From Streptomyces sp. Z26 (GTDB lineage: Bacteria > Actinomycetota > Actinomycetes > Streptomycetales > Streptomycetaceae): a DNA stretch of 64,000 nucleotides. Position numbers and translations under genes: made by a program. The DNA lies in NCBI RefSeq assembly GCF_003665095.1, contig NZ_RCHV01000002.1, forward strand, positions 3,892,501-3,956,500. The letters are read 5' to 3'. The notes under the pieces are model-generated. The model worked only from the letters and a program-made list of their open reading frames with translations, did not search any database and had not been told where the DNA came from. Positions 18,786-26,315 of this stretch are shown here, piece by piece (the stretch's first letter is position 1; every line of letters begins with the position of its first letter).

Positions 18786-19106
18786 TCAGCGGTCCGCCGG
18801 GGCCGCCGCCGTGACCGACCGGTGGACGAACGCCGTCCAGGCGGCGGGCGTGGCGGTGAAGGTGGGGCCGTCGGGGTTCTTGGAGTCCCGTACGTGCACG
18901 GCGCAATCGCAGGCGGCGACCTCGACGCACTGGCCCCCTTCTTCGTTGCTGTACGTCGACCGGTGCCAGGGGAGCGCCACCTCGACGCATTCCCCGCCTT
19001 CCTCGTTGCTGTAGCTGGAGGTGTGCCACGAGTAGGCCACCTCGACGCAGTCGCCGCCCTCCTCGTTGCTGTAGCTGCTCTTGAACCAGGCCAGTTCCGC
19101 GCTCAT
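18786..19106 (-). CDS. DUF397 protein with triplicated 20-residue N-terminal repeat
   Basis: A 106-residue protein of the DUF397 family, normally about 60-80 residues with one W-x-SSYSN...GGxCVEVA unit. Here the unit occurs three times in tandem (about residues 7-26, 27-46, 47-66), each containing SNEEGG followed by CVEVA, and the usual VRDSKNPDGP and W-x-AFV segments follow only once. Partner gene: it starts inside the stop of the XRE regulator (ATGA overlap), the standard XRE-DUF397 arrangement. In S. coelicolor such pairs (Scr1/Scr2, WhiJ-like loci) affect antibiotic production and development. The likely role is to bind and modulate the XRE protein; the effect of the extra copies is unknown. 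Confidence 0.9.
   Translation of the reverse strand: MSAELAWFKSSYSNEEGGDCVEVAYSWHTSSYSNEEGGECVEVALPWHRSTYSNEEGGQCVEVAACDCAVHVRDSKNPDGPTFTATPAAWTAFVHRSVTAAAPADR
18901..19080 (-). repeat. three 60-bp direct repeats inside DUF397 gene
   Basis: Units 18901-18960, 18961-19020 and 19021-19080 share the core TCGTTGCTGTA at 18943, 19003 and 19063 and CTCGACGCA at 18921, 18981 and 19041. The period is exactly 60 bp, so reading frame is kept and the protein gains two extra 20-residue units. Confidence 0.95.
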
Positions 19107-19930
19107 AGCTCTCCCGCCATCCGCTCCAACAGGCCCTTCGTCTCCTCGGTGTTGAGGGCCTGCGTTCGCAGCATGCCATAGCGCTGGTTGAGCGCGGTGA
19201 CGGTGGCCGGATCGTCGGTGAGCTGGCTGCCGCGCTGGTGCTCGACGTACGCGTACTGCTGGTGGTCCGCGGTCTCCACCAGGACGAACGGGCCCGACAG
19301 CCCGGCGTGCAGGGGCCGTTCGAACGGCATGATCTGCACGCTCACGCCGGGTAGGTCGGCGCAGGCGCGCAGATGCCGCAGCTGCTCCTTCAACACGGCG
19401 GCGCCGCCCAGCTGTTGCATCAGCACCCCCTGCGCGATCACGAAGCTGGCGACCAGCGGGGGCTTGCGGTGGAGCACCGCCTGGCGTTCCAACCGGGCGG
19501 TGACGGCGGCCTCGTACTCCTCGTCGTCGAACGGCGGTACGGCGCTGGCGAACGCGGCTCGTGCGTAGCGTTCGGTCTGGAGCAGGCCGGGCACGGCTAC
19601 GGCGTCGAAGGCGGACCGGCTCAGGGCTTCCCGCTCGTACCGCATGAACTCCTCGGCGTAGAGCGGGTACTTGTCCACCTCCGGCAGGTTCTCCACCGCC
19701 ACGGCCAGCGCGCCCTTCGTACCGAGCACCTGGTCCATGATCTCCGCGACGTCCGGCTGGAGGTTCCGCCTGCCCTGCTCGATGGAGGCGACGGTCTCCT
19801 CGTCGATCGGCAGGTGCTCGGACAGCGCCCGCTGCGTCATGTGCGCCTTCCGCCGGAACTGCCCGACGAGCGCGCCGACGAGCCGCATCGAGGTGGCGTT
19901 CTTCTTGTACTTCCGCTGTGGCTTCCTCAT
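19103..19930 (-). CDS. XRE family helix-turn-helix regulator with DUF5753 domain
   Basis: A 275-residue regulator. Residues about 15-70 are the lambda-repressor-like HTH (GQFRRKAHMTQRALSEHL, then DEETVASIEQGRRNLQ). The rest is a DUF5753 domain with EALSRSAFDAVAVPGLLQTE, where GLLQT is the signature, and a C-terminal AYVEHQRGSQLTDDPATV block. Such proteins regulate development and antibiotic production with a DUF397 partner, which here overlaps its stop codon. The ATG at 19930 is chosen because a GGGGAGGGGGAGGGG purine run is directly upstream. A 31-bp near-perfect palindrome lies 42 bp upstream (19972-20002) and may be its operator. Confidence 0.92.
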   Translation of the reverse strand: MRKPQRKYKKNATSMRLVGALVGQFRRKAHMTQRALSEHLPIDEETVASIEQGRRNLQPDVAEIMDQVLGTKGALAVAVENLPEVDKYPLYAEEFMRYEREALSRSAFDAVAVPGLLQTERYARAAFASAVPPFDDEEYEAAVTARLERQAVLHRKPPLVASFVIAQGVLMQQLGGAAVLKEQLRHLRACADLPGVSVQIMPFERPLHAGLSGPFVLVETADHQQYAYVEHQRGSQLTDDPATVTALNQRYGMLRTQALNTEETKGLLERMAGEL

Positions 19931-19971
19931 GCCCCTCCCCCTCCCCACCGGACGGCCGTCCGTACGGTGCG

Positions 19972-20002
19972 CCGACACGTACAACTCAGTTGTACGTGTC
20001 GG
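19972..20002. promoter_or_regulatory. 31-bp perfect palindrome upstream of XRE gene
   Basis: CCGACACGTACAACT (19972-19986), one central base, AGTTGTACGTGTCGG (19988-20002). All 15 positions of each arm pair. It lies between the end of marR and the XRE start. It could be an XRE operator or the terminator of marR; there is no T-run on the marR strand. Confidence 0.7.
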
Positions 20003-20032
20003 GGTTTCGCCCGTACGAGCGGTGCGGCGCCC

Positions 20033-20584
20033 TCAACACCCGCCGCCGCCCGGCGCGTCCGGGCCCAGCGCCTCGCGCTGCGCGGTGCGCGCGACGCGGG
20101 ACAGCAGGGCGCGCAGCTGCGCGGCGTCGTCGGTGCCGAGGTCCGCGAAGAGGCGGGCCTCGGCCGTCGCGAGGCTGCGGCGTGCCAGGTCCAGGCGCGT
20201 ACGCCCCGCGTCGGTGAGGAGGACCTGCCGTGCGCGCCGGTCGCGGGGGTCGGGTCTGCGGCTGATCAGGCCCTGCGTCTCCAGGTCGTCCAGCAGGTAC
20301 GTCATCACCGTGCGGTCGAGGCTGACCTCCTTGGCGAGCGCCAGCTGCGACGGGGGTTCGCCGCTCGCCAGGGCCACCAGGACGAGGTATCCGCGTGCGC
20401 CGCCCGGGAGTTCGGCGACCGACTCCGTGCCGACGCGGCGGAAGGCGGTGGAGACGATGCGCAGCGCCCAGCCGAAGTCCGTGCCCAGTGCGACGGCTTC
20501 GGTGCCCGCGTCGGCGTCCGGGTCGGTGTCGGCGGCGCTGTCGGCGCGGCGGGTCTTCCGGCGGGGGGAGGGGGATGCGCTCAC
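20033..20584 (-). CDS. MarR family transcriptional regulator
   Basis: A 183-residue winged-helix regulator. The core (about 45-150) includes GARGYLVLVALASGEPPSQL, LALAKEVSLDRTVMTYLLDD as the recognition helix region, and the wing LISRRPDPRDRRARQVLLTD with the DxRxR signature. About 40 acidic N-terminal residues precede it. MarR proteins bind palindromes and release DNA on binding small phenolic or lipophilic ligands. The gene is divergent from an SDR gene, but an IS982 copy begins 15 bp upstream of its GTG start. No Shine-Dalgarno is visible in the remaining 15 bp (TCTAGATTGGCGCC on the coding strand), so its expression may be impaired. Confidence 0.9.
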   Translation of the reverse strand: MSASPSPRRKTRRADSAADTDPDADAGTEAVALGTDFGWALRIVSTAFRRVGTESVAELPGGARGYLVLVALASGEPPSQLALAKEVSLDRTVMTYLLDDLETQGLISRRPDPRDRRARQVLLTDAGRTRLDLARRSLATAEARLFADLGTDDAAQLRALLSRVARTAQREALGPDAPGGGGC

Positions 20585-20591
20585 GGCGCCA

Positions 20592-20599
20592 ATCTAGAT
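20592..20599. repeat. left flank of IS982 copy, putative target duplication
   Basis: ATCTAGAT directly before the left inverted repeat. The bases after the right inverted repeat are ATCTAGCA (21562-21569), identical at 6 of 8 positions. An imperfect target duplication is the simplest reading. Confidence 0.5.
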
Positions 20600-21561
20600 G
20601 AGTGAGTCCGATGTCCGTCCTGGTCGCGACCATGGCGAAGGGCGCCCGTTGGTCAGTGTGTGAAGACAAACCTGGACGCCCTTCTGGCGGCACTGTACGT
20701 GTTCATCGACGACCACGTGGCGCCTTGTCGCCGGATCGGGCGACCGCCGAAGCTGACGGACGCCGAACTGATGTGCCTGGCCGTGGCCCAGGTCCTCCTC
20801 GGGTTCCCCTCGACCCGGCACTGGATCCGCTTCGCCCACGCCCGCCTCGGCCACCTCTTCCGCTACCTGCCCCAACAGTCCGCCTACAACAAGCGCCTCA
20901 ACGCCGCAGGTCCGCTCATCAGCCGCGTGATCGAGGCACTGGCCAGGCAGGTGCCGACCTGGAACGACGACCTGCGGCTGATCGACTCCACCCCGCTGCC
21001 CTGCGCGGCCTCCCGCGAGACCGTCAAACGCTCCGACCTGGCCGGGCACTGCGGCTACGGCTTCTGCCGCAGCCACTCCCGCTTCTTCTGGGGCTTCCGC
21101 CTCTACCTGGTCACCACCGCCGAGGGCATGCCTGTCACCTGGTGCCTGGCCAACCCGAAACTCGGCGAACGGGAGGTGATGACCGCGCTCCTGGAACGCG
21201 AACACCACCTCGTCCGCCAAGGGCAGGTGATCCTCGCGGACAAGGGCTTCGCGGGCAAGGAGTTCGAAGCGTTCGTCGCCGAGCGGCTCGGCGCACACCT
21301 GGTGCGGCCGGACCGCAAGGACGAACCGGTCCGGCACGGGAAGATCGCCCGGGTCCGCCAGTGGATCGAAGCCGTCATCGACACCCTCAAAGGCCAGCTC
21401 AGCCTCGAACAACACGGCGGCAGAACCCCGGCCGGAGTCTTCGCCCGCACCGGACAACGACTCCTCGCCCTCGCCGCCGGCATCTGGCACAACTGGACCA
21501 CCGGCGCACCCATCAAACGATCACTGATCGCCTACGACCACTGAAGACATCGGACTCATTC
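20600..21561 (+). mobile_element. IS982-family insertion sequence, apparently complete
   Basis: A 962-bp element bounded by inverted repeats: left GAGTGAGTCCGATGTC (20600-20615) and right GACATCGGACTCATTC (21546-21561), which match at 15 of 16 positions when inverted. It holds one intact transposase gene. Size and organisation fit IS982. It sits between marR and the operator/promoter of the divergent SDR gene. It contains no CGTACG hexamer, unlike the surrounding chromosome, consistent with foreign origin. Confidence 0.9.
20660..21544 (+). CDS. IS982 family transposase
   Basis: A 294-residue DDE transposase. The N terminus MKTNLDALLAALYVFIDDH and the C terminus AAGIWHNWTTGAPIKRSLIA are typical of streptomycete IS982 transposases. 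The acidic triad is visible: Asp in RLIDSTPLPC, Asp in VILADKGFAG, Glu in RQWIEAVIDTLKGQ. No frameshift or stop interrupts it, so the element may still be mobile. The GTG at 20660 is chosen from alignment of the N terminus to known relatives; no convincing Shine-Dalgarno precedes it. Confidence 0.95.
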   Translation: MKTNLDALLAALYVFIDDHVAPCRRIGRPPKLTDAELMCLAVAQVLLGFPSTRHWIRFAHARLGHLFRYLPQQSAYNKRLNAAGPLISRVIEALARQVPTWNDDLRLIDSTPLPCAASRETVKRSDLAGHCGYGFCRSHSRFFWGFRLYLVTTAEGMPVTWCLANPKLGEREVMTALLEREHHLVRQGQVILADKGFAGKEFEAFVAERLGAHLVRPDRKDEPVRHGKIARVRQWIEAVIDTLKGQLSLEQHGGRTPAGVFARTGQRLLALAAGIWHNWTTGAPIKRSLIAYDH

Positions 21562-21586
21562 ATCTAGCACTCATGTGCTGCGAGCA

Positions 21587-21623
21587 AGATGTTCTTGTCA
21601 GCAGAACATCTGCGGTGCATAGT
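21587..21623 (+). promoter_or_regulatory. promoter and palindromic operator of SDR gene (probable MarR site)
   Basis: AGATGTTCT (21587-21595), 7-base spacer, AGAACATCT (21603-21611): perfect 9-bp arms. It overlaps a -35 candidate TTGTCA (21595-21600) with -10 CATAGT (21618-21623) at 17-bp spacing. Position in a divergent marR/target region is typical of MarR operators. The IS982 copy lies between it and marR. Confidence 0.7.
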
Positions 21624-21710
21624 TTCTCTCCGGTGGCCACCCGGGCACCGACGCGGACCCGAGCACGTACGCGGACCCGTACCCGCACCCGTACACGGAA
21701 GAGGAACGCC

Positions 21711-22472
21711 ATGACCGTCACGCACGCCGACACCCCCCTGCGGGGCAGCACCGCCCTCGTCACCGGGGCCACCTCGGGCATCGGCCGCGCCGTCGCCCGC
21801 AGCCTGGCCGGGCAGGGCGCCGCGGTCGTCCTGCACGGGCGGGACCGCACCCGTGGCGAGGCGGTGGTGAAGGAGATCGCGGAGCGGGGCGGCACCGCCC
21901 GCTTCGTCGCCGCCGACCTCGCGGACGCGGGGGAGACGCTGCGGCTCGCCGCCGAGGCCACGGGCGCGGACATCCTCGTCAACAGCGCCGGGGTGTTCGA
22001 CTTCGCGCCCACCGCCGCGACCGGCGCCGAGAGCTTCGACCGGCACGTGGCCGTCAACACGCGCGCCCCGTTCCTGCTGGTCGGCGCGCTGGCACCGGCC
22101 ATGGCCGCACGGGGGCGCGGCGCCGTCGTGACGATCGGGTCGAGCGCGGCCCGGATGCCCGCGCCGATCGGCGCCGCGTACGGCGCGTCCAAGGCGGGGG
22201 TGGAAGTGCTCACCCGCTACTGGGCCACCGAGTTCGGCCCCTCCGGCGTACGCGTCAACGCCGTCTCGCCCGGCCCCGTCCGTACGGAGGGCTCCGCCGC
22301 CGCGCTCGGTGACCACGCCGAGGCGCTCGACCGCACCAACGCCCGTGGCAGGGCCGGTGATCCGCAGGAGATCGCGGACATCGTCACGTTCCTCGTCAGC
22401 CCCGCCAGCAGCTACGTCAACGGCGCGACCCTCTTCGCCGACGGCGGCGAACTGAGCGTCCTGCCCGGCTGA
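21711..22472 (+). CDS. SDR family oxidoreductase
   Basis: A 253-residue classical short-chain dehydrogenase. The cofactor motif is VTGATSGIGRAVARSL, with HGRDRTR after strand 2 suggesting NADP(H). NSAGVF is the NNAG-equivalent. The catalytic Ser is in TIGSSAARMP and the Tyr/Lys in AYGASKAG. The C-terminal VNGATLFADGGE is typical. Substrate unknown; divergence from a MarR regulator suggests detoxification or metabolism of a small aromatic or electrophilic compound. The ATG follows GAGGA. The 5' leader from 21640 to 21700 is made of ACGCGGACCCG/ACCCGT-type repeats. The epimerase gene follows 13 bp later, likely one transcript. Confidence 0.9.
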   Translation: MTVTHADTPLRGSTALVTGATSGIGRAVARSLAGQGAAVVLHGRDRTRGEAVVKEIAERGGTARFVAADLADAGETLRLAAEATGADILVNSAGVFDFAPTAATGAESFDRHVAVNTRAPFLLVGALAPAMAARGRGAVVTIGSSAARMPAPIGAAYGASKAGVEVLTRYWATEFGPSGVRVNAVSPGPVRTEGSAAALGDHAEALDRTNARGRAGDPQEIADIVTFLVSPASSYVNGATLFADGGELSVLPG

Positions 22473-22485
22473 GAGGAGCGGACCC

Positions 22486-23394
22486 GTGGACGTCTTCGTC
22501 ATCGGTGCCACCGGCTTCGTCGGCGGCGCCCTCGCCCGGCACCTCGCCGCCGCCGGGCACCAGGTCGGTGGGCTGGCCCGAACGGCCTCCGCCGCGGCGG
22601 CACTTGAGGCCGCGGGCATCCACCCCGTACGCGGCGACCTGGACGAGGGGCGCGGCGCGACGGTCGCCGCCGCCCGCCGGGCCGACGCCGTGGTGTACGC
22701 GGCCCAGCCCGACGCCGTACTGGAGACGGCGACGGTGGCGGAGCTGACGCGCGCGATGGCCGGTACGGGCCGGACGCTGGTGTTCCTCTCCGGCACCGGC
22801 GTGCTGCTCCAGCGGACCGGGGGCGCGTGGAGCGAGGACGGCTTCGCGGAGCACGAGCCGTTCGCCGTCGAGCCGTTGGCCGCCGCCCGCAAGGCGGCGG
22901 AGGACACGGTGCTGGCGTCGGCGGCGCACGAGGTGCGCGCCATGGTCGTACGTCCCGGGCTGGTGTGGGGACCCGGCGACCACGGGCACGTGGCGCTCGT
23001 CCACCGGTCTGTCGCCGCCACCGGCGCGGCCTGCTACGTCGGGCCCGGCCTCAACACGTACAGCCACGTCCATGTGGACGACGTGGCGCGGCTGTTCGGC
23101 CTCGCGCTGGAGCGCGGCAGGCCGGGCGGGCTGTACCACGCGGTGGCGGGCGAGGTGCCGAACCGGTGGATCGCGGAGAGCGTCGCCGCCGACCTGGGGT
23201 GCGCCACCCGCAGCGTCGGGGAGGAGGAGGCGGCCGCGATCTGGGGCCCGTTCGGCGCGCTCGTCATGGCCGCCTCCAGCCGCTGCCGCGCGGTCGCGTC
23301 CCGGCGCGAACTGGGCTGGGCGCCGCGCCGGTTCGACATGCTGTCGGAGGTGGGGGAGCCGCGGCTACGGGAGTTGGCGGCCGGACCCGCGTGA
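22486..23394 (+). CDS. NAD(P)-binding epimerase/reductase (atypical extended SDR)
   Basis: A 302-residue protein with the Rossmann start MDVFVIGATGFVGGALARHL. AGIHPVRGDLDE is the usual segment after strand 4. VVRPGLVWGPGDHGHV and HVDDVARLFGLALE are characteristic of NAD-dependent epimerase/dehydratase relatives that act as reductases. No YxxxK is obvious in the expected place, so it may belong to the atypical NmrA/YcjG-like group. GAGAGG lies just upstream of the GTG. It follows the SDR gene by 13 bp; the two probably form a MarR-controlled operon. Confidence 0.85.
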   Translation: MDVFVIGATGFVGGALARHLAAAGHQVGGLARTASAAAALEAAGIHPVRGDLDEGRGATVAAARRADAVVYAAQPDAVLETATVAELTRAMAGTGRTLVFLSGTGVLLQRTGGAWSEDGFAEHEPFAVEPLAAARKAAEDTVLASAAHEVRAMVVRPGLVWGPGDHGHVALVHRSVAATGAACYVGPGLNTYSHVHVDDVARLFGLALERGRPGGLYHAVAGEVPNRWIAESVAADLGCATRSVGEEEAAAIWGPFGALVMAASSRCRAVASRRELGWAPRRFDMLSEVGEPRLRELAAGPA

Positions 23395-23402
23395 CGCGAG
23401 GG

Positions 23403-23427
23403 CCCGGCCGAGCCGTCGGCGGCCGGG
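23403..23427. terminator. hairpin between convergent epimerase and methyltransferase genes
   Basis: CCCGGCCG (23403-23410) pairs with CGGCCGGG (23420-23427), loop of 9. It lies between two converging stops. Confidence 0.5.
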
Positions 23428-23445
23428 ACGCGCGGGTACGCCGTG

Positions 23446-24207
23446 TCAGGTGCCGACCGTCCCGGGCGCTTCGGGCCCGGGGGCTTCCAGGGTGAAGAAG
23501 AGGAAGCACGGCTGCGTCGACAACGCGCGGAACCCCTCCGGGAACAGGACACGCGCCGCCGGGTCGGGGCGCGGCTCGCTCAGGCCGGTGAGCCGGAACC
23601 CGGCGGCGGCGAACGCGTCCGTCATCGCGTGCAGCGGCCTGCGCCAGAACCGCATCGGCACGGTCCGGCCGCCGAGCGTCCAGTCGAAGGAGCAGGCCGT
23701 GGCCGCGAGGTAGTCGGGCCGTGGGTCCCGGAGCGTCCAGGCCACGAACGGGTGGTCCACGGACGCGACCAGCCGTCCGCCCGACGCCAGCACCCGCCGC
23801 AGCTCGGCCAGCGGCGGCCCCCAGTCCTCCAGGTAGTGCAGCACCAGCGACGCCGTCACCACGTCGAACGCGGCGTCCGCGAACGGCAGTCGCCCGCGGA
23901 GGTCCGCCACGTGCAGCGGTACGCCGTCGCCGAGGCGCCGCCGCGCCAGCGCCGCCATCGCCGCGCTGGCGTCGACCCCCGTCACGTACGCGCCCCGCTC
24001 GCGCAGCGCGGCGGCCAGCGGCCCGGCGCCGCACCCGGCGTCGAGGACGCGCAGCCCGCGTACGTCACCGGCGAGCGCGAGCATGGCGGGCCGCTCGTAG
24101 TACGCGTTCACGAGATTGTGCTCGGCCTCCGCCGCGTACGCCGCCGCGAAGGAGTCGTAGTCGTTGGGGCCGGGTGCGTCGTGCTCGCCGTCCGTCGCCA
24201 TCGCCAT
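23446..24207 (-). CDS. class I SAM-dependent methyltransferase
   Basis: A 253-residue methyltransferase. Motif I is VLDAGCGAGPLAAALRERGA, with the acidic end of strand 2 in VTGVDASAAM. Motif II/post-II is PFADAAFDVVTASLVLHYLEDW, followed by ELRRVLASGGRLVASVDHPF. This UbiE/Methyltransf_11-like pattern is shared by small-molecule methyltransferases; the substrate cannot be told. The start is uncertain: tandem ATGs at 24207 and 24201 fit the domain boundary, with no clear Shine-Dalgarno, while the long frame to 24507 adds Arg-rich sequence overlapping the opposite gene. It is divergent from the FUSC gene. Confidence 0.87.
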   Translation of the reverse strand: MAMATDGEHDAPGPNDYDSFAAAYAAEAEHNLVNAYYERPAMLALAGDVRGLRVLDAGCGAGPLAAALRERGAYVTGVDASAAMAALARRRLGDGVPLHVADLRGRLPFADAAFDVVTASLVLHYLEDWGPPLAELRRVLASGGRLVASVDHPFVAWTLRDPRPDYLAATACSFDWTLGGRTVPMRFWRRPLHAMTDAFAAAGFRLTGLSEPRPDPAARVLFPEGFRALSTQPCFLFFTLEAPGPEAPGTVGT

Positions 24208-24396
24208 CGCCGGAGAGTAGCGCGGGCGGTCCGGGCGGTGTCGCCGCGCGGTCGCCCCCAGGGGTGGCGCCCGGCCCGGTGCGGCGTGCCGGGCGCGTCG
24301 CGGGGCGTGTGACCTCCGCCACGGTCTGGAGTGGTCTGCGGCGGGCACTCCACGTCCGTCGTCCGTGGTGGAACGAGAACGTGTCCGGGAGAGAGA

Positions 24397-25635
24397 ATGG
24401 CTGAAGCCGCTGCGGGACAGCAGCGCACACACGCGGCACCCCAGGGCCGCGCGGCCCGCGTGAAGCAGTGGTTCGTACGGGCCGCGTCGGACGGGCACGA
24501 GCGGCACACCCTCGCGCTCGTCACCAAGAGCGCCCTCGCCGCCACCGTCTCCTGGGTGATCTCCTACGACCTGATGGCGGCGGGATCACCGGCCTTCGCA
24601 CCGTTCTCGGCGGTGCTGATCATGCAGGTGACGGTCTACCAGTCGATGCTCCAGGCCCTGCGCTACGTGGGCGCGGTGAGCGTCGGCGTGGCGCTCCAGG
24701 GCGTACTGGGCCTGCTCGTCGGGCCGCACCTGTTCACGTTCGTGCTGATGGCCCTGGCGGCGCTGGCCATCGGCCGGTGGCGCCCGCTGGGCTCCCAGGG
24801 TTCGCAGGTCGCCACCGCGGCGTTCTTCGCGTTCTCCACGTACGTCGCGGCCGCCGACACCTCCGAACGGTGGTCGCAGCTCGGGGAGATCGTCGTGCTG
24901 GTGCTCATCGGGTGCGGTGTCGGGGTCGTGGTGAACGCGCTGGTGCTGCCCCCGATGCGCTACCGCAGCGCCGAGTACGGCATCCACACCCTCGCGCACT
25001 CGCTGTGCGAGCTGGTGAGCGACATGTACGCGGCCATGCGGGAGGGGAAGCTGGAGGAGGAGCGCACCCGGCACTGGCGGCAGCGCGCCGGGGACCTGGG
25101 GCCGCTCGCCCAGCAGGCCCACGCCTCCGTGCACACCGCGTGGGAGAGCACCCTCTACAACCCCCGTCGGCTGTGGCGCCGCCACCGGCACCGCACCTCG
25201 TTCGCCGGCTACCGGGCGGTGGTGAGCGCCCTCGAACGGGTCTCCTACCAGGTGGCCTCCATGGCCCGCAGCCTCGACCAGTGGCACGGGACCGAGGGCG
25301 GCCGGAGCCACGACGACTTCACCCGCGCCTACGGCGACTTCCTCGCGTCCCTCGCCCACATCGCCGACCTGCTCAGCGGGCTCGACGAGGACCGGCTGGA
25401 GGAGCAGGCGCGGGAGTTGTGCCAGGCGGCGGGGAAGGCCCAGGAGTGCCGCGACCGGTTGCAGGAGGACGCGCGGAACGGGTCGCTGCCGCTCGGCGAC
25501 CCCGGCGAGCCGTACGGCGTCCTCATGGTCGAGGCGACGCGCCTGATGGACGAGTTCCAGTACGCCTGCGACGTGCTCCAGCACGGCGTCGACGAGGCCA
25601 CCCGGCACCCCCGGCGGGGCGGCGGCGACGGCTGA
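24397..25635 (+). CDS. FUSC/aromatic-acid-exporter-family membrane protein
   Basis: A 412-residue membrane protein. The N-terminal half (about 40-200) holds about six hydrophobic segments, including ALAATVSWVISYDLMAAGSP, PFSAVLIMQVTVYQSMLQAL and VVLVLIGCGVGVVVNALVLP. This is the aromatic acid exporter/fusaric acid resistance fold. The C-terminal half (about 205-400) is charged and helical, cytosolic. Such proteins export aromatic acids or act in envelope stress; substrate unknown. The ATG at 24397 has GGGAGAGAG directly upstream. It stands alone, divergent from the methyltransferase. Confidence 0.86.
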   Translation: MAEAAAGQQRTHAAPQGRAARVKQWFVRAASDGHERHTLALVTKSALAATVSWVISYDLMAAGSPAFAPFSAVLIMQVTVYQSMLQALRYVGAVSVGVALQGVLGLLVGPHLFTFVLMALAALAIGRWRPLGSQGSQVATAAFFAFSTYVAAADTSERWSQLGEIVVLVLIGCGVGVVVNALVLPPMRYRSAEYGIHTLAHSLCELVSDMYAAMREGKLEEERTRHWRQRAGDLGPLAQQAHASVHTAWESTLYNPRRLWRRHRHRTSFAGYRAVVSALERVSYQVASMARSLDQWHGTEGGRSHDDFTRAYGDFLASLAHIADLLSGLDEDRLEEQARELCQAAGKAQECRDRLQEDARNGSLPLGDPGEPYGVLMVEATRLMDEFQYACDVLQHGVDEATRHPRRGGGDG

Positions 25636-25684
25636 CGCCCGCGCCCGCAGGGGGCGGGGCGGGGCGGTACGCAGCCGGGGCGCC

Positions 25685-26197
25685 CTACGTCAGTTCGGCC
25701 GCCAGCAGATCCATCAGCAGGCCGTCGTGCCAACTGCCGTCCGGCCCGCGCTCGTACTGGCGCATCACGCCCACCGGCCGGAAACCGACCTTCCGGTAGC
25801 AGGCGATGGCCGCGTCGTTGTCCGCCGCCGGGTCGATGACCAGCCGGTGGTGGCCGAGGTCGTGGAGCAGGTGGCGGGCCAGGGTGCGTACCGCGTCGGT
25901 GCCGACGCCCTGACCGTGGACGTCCGGGGCGAGGAAGATGTCGATGTTCGCGTGCCGGTAGTCCGGCTCGTCCTCCGCGCTCCACTGGATCGCCCCGGCC
26001 ACGCGCCCGCCGTACAGCACCGCGTACGTGCGCGCCTCCGGGTCCGCCAGGTCCTCCGCGACGTCCGCCGCCAGGTCGTCGCCGCCGCGCCAGCGCGCGT
26101 AGACCTCGGGCGTGGCCCGGATCGCGGCCAGCGCCGGGACGTCGTCCGGGGTCGCCGGGCGCAGCGTGACGAGGGCGCCGGTGAGGATCTTCCGCAT
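25685..26197 (-). CDS. GNAT family N-acetyltransferase, AAC(6')-like
   Basis: A 170-residue acetyltransferase. The acetyl-CoA loop is FLAPDVHGQGVGTDAVRTL (Q/RxxGxG/A motif), and the C-terminal segment NDAAIACYRKVGFRPVGVMR is the GNAT signature. The N terminus ALVTLRPATPDDVPAL is typical. Relatives are often labelled aminoglycoside 6'-N-acetyltransferase, but similarity of this level does not prove drug resistance; a metabolite or peptide acceptor is equally possible. It ends 49 bp from the FUSC stop (convergent). A run of GGGGCGGGGCGGGGCGG lies between the two genes. Confidence 0.88.
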   Translation of the reverse strand: MRKILTGALVTLRPATPDDVPALAAIRATPEVYARWRGGDDLAADVAEDLADPEARTYAVLYGGRVAGAIQWSAEDEPDYRHANIDIFLAPDVHGQGVGTDAVRTLARHLLHDLGHHRLVIDPAADNDAAIACYRKVGFRPVGVMRQYERGPDGSWHDGLLMDLLAAELT

Positions 26198-26271
26198 CCG
26201 ACGATCCTGCCCGACGGGGGAGTAGGGGCGCTGTCAGGGGTCGTACCGACGCGTACGGGGTGCGGTGCCAT

Positions 26272-26300
26272 CCGCCGTACGCGCCGCTGCCGTACGGCGG
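26272..26300 (-). terminator. hairpin after FAD-dependent oxidoreductase gene
   Basis: CCGCCGTACG (26272-26281) with CGTACGGCGG (26291-26300), perfect 10-bp stem and 9-base loop, 16 bp beyond the stop of the minus-strand oxidoreductase gene. Confidence 0.6.
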
Positions 26301-26315
26301 ACGGGACGGGACCGG

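Noticed and set aside
18901-19080. Regular 60-bp repeats that could suggest a CRISPR array
   Set aside because: Only three units, no spacers, and the repeats are in frame within a DUF397 gene.
20592-21569. Perfect target-site duplication of the IS982 copy
   Set aside because: Flanks ATCTAGAT and ATCTAGCA agree at only 6 of 8 positions, so an exact duplication is not claimed.
25685-26197. Calling the GNAT gene an aminoglycoside resistance gene
   Set aside because: Only general GNAT motifs are visible; no resistance-specific residues or context.
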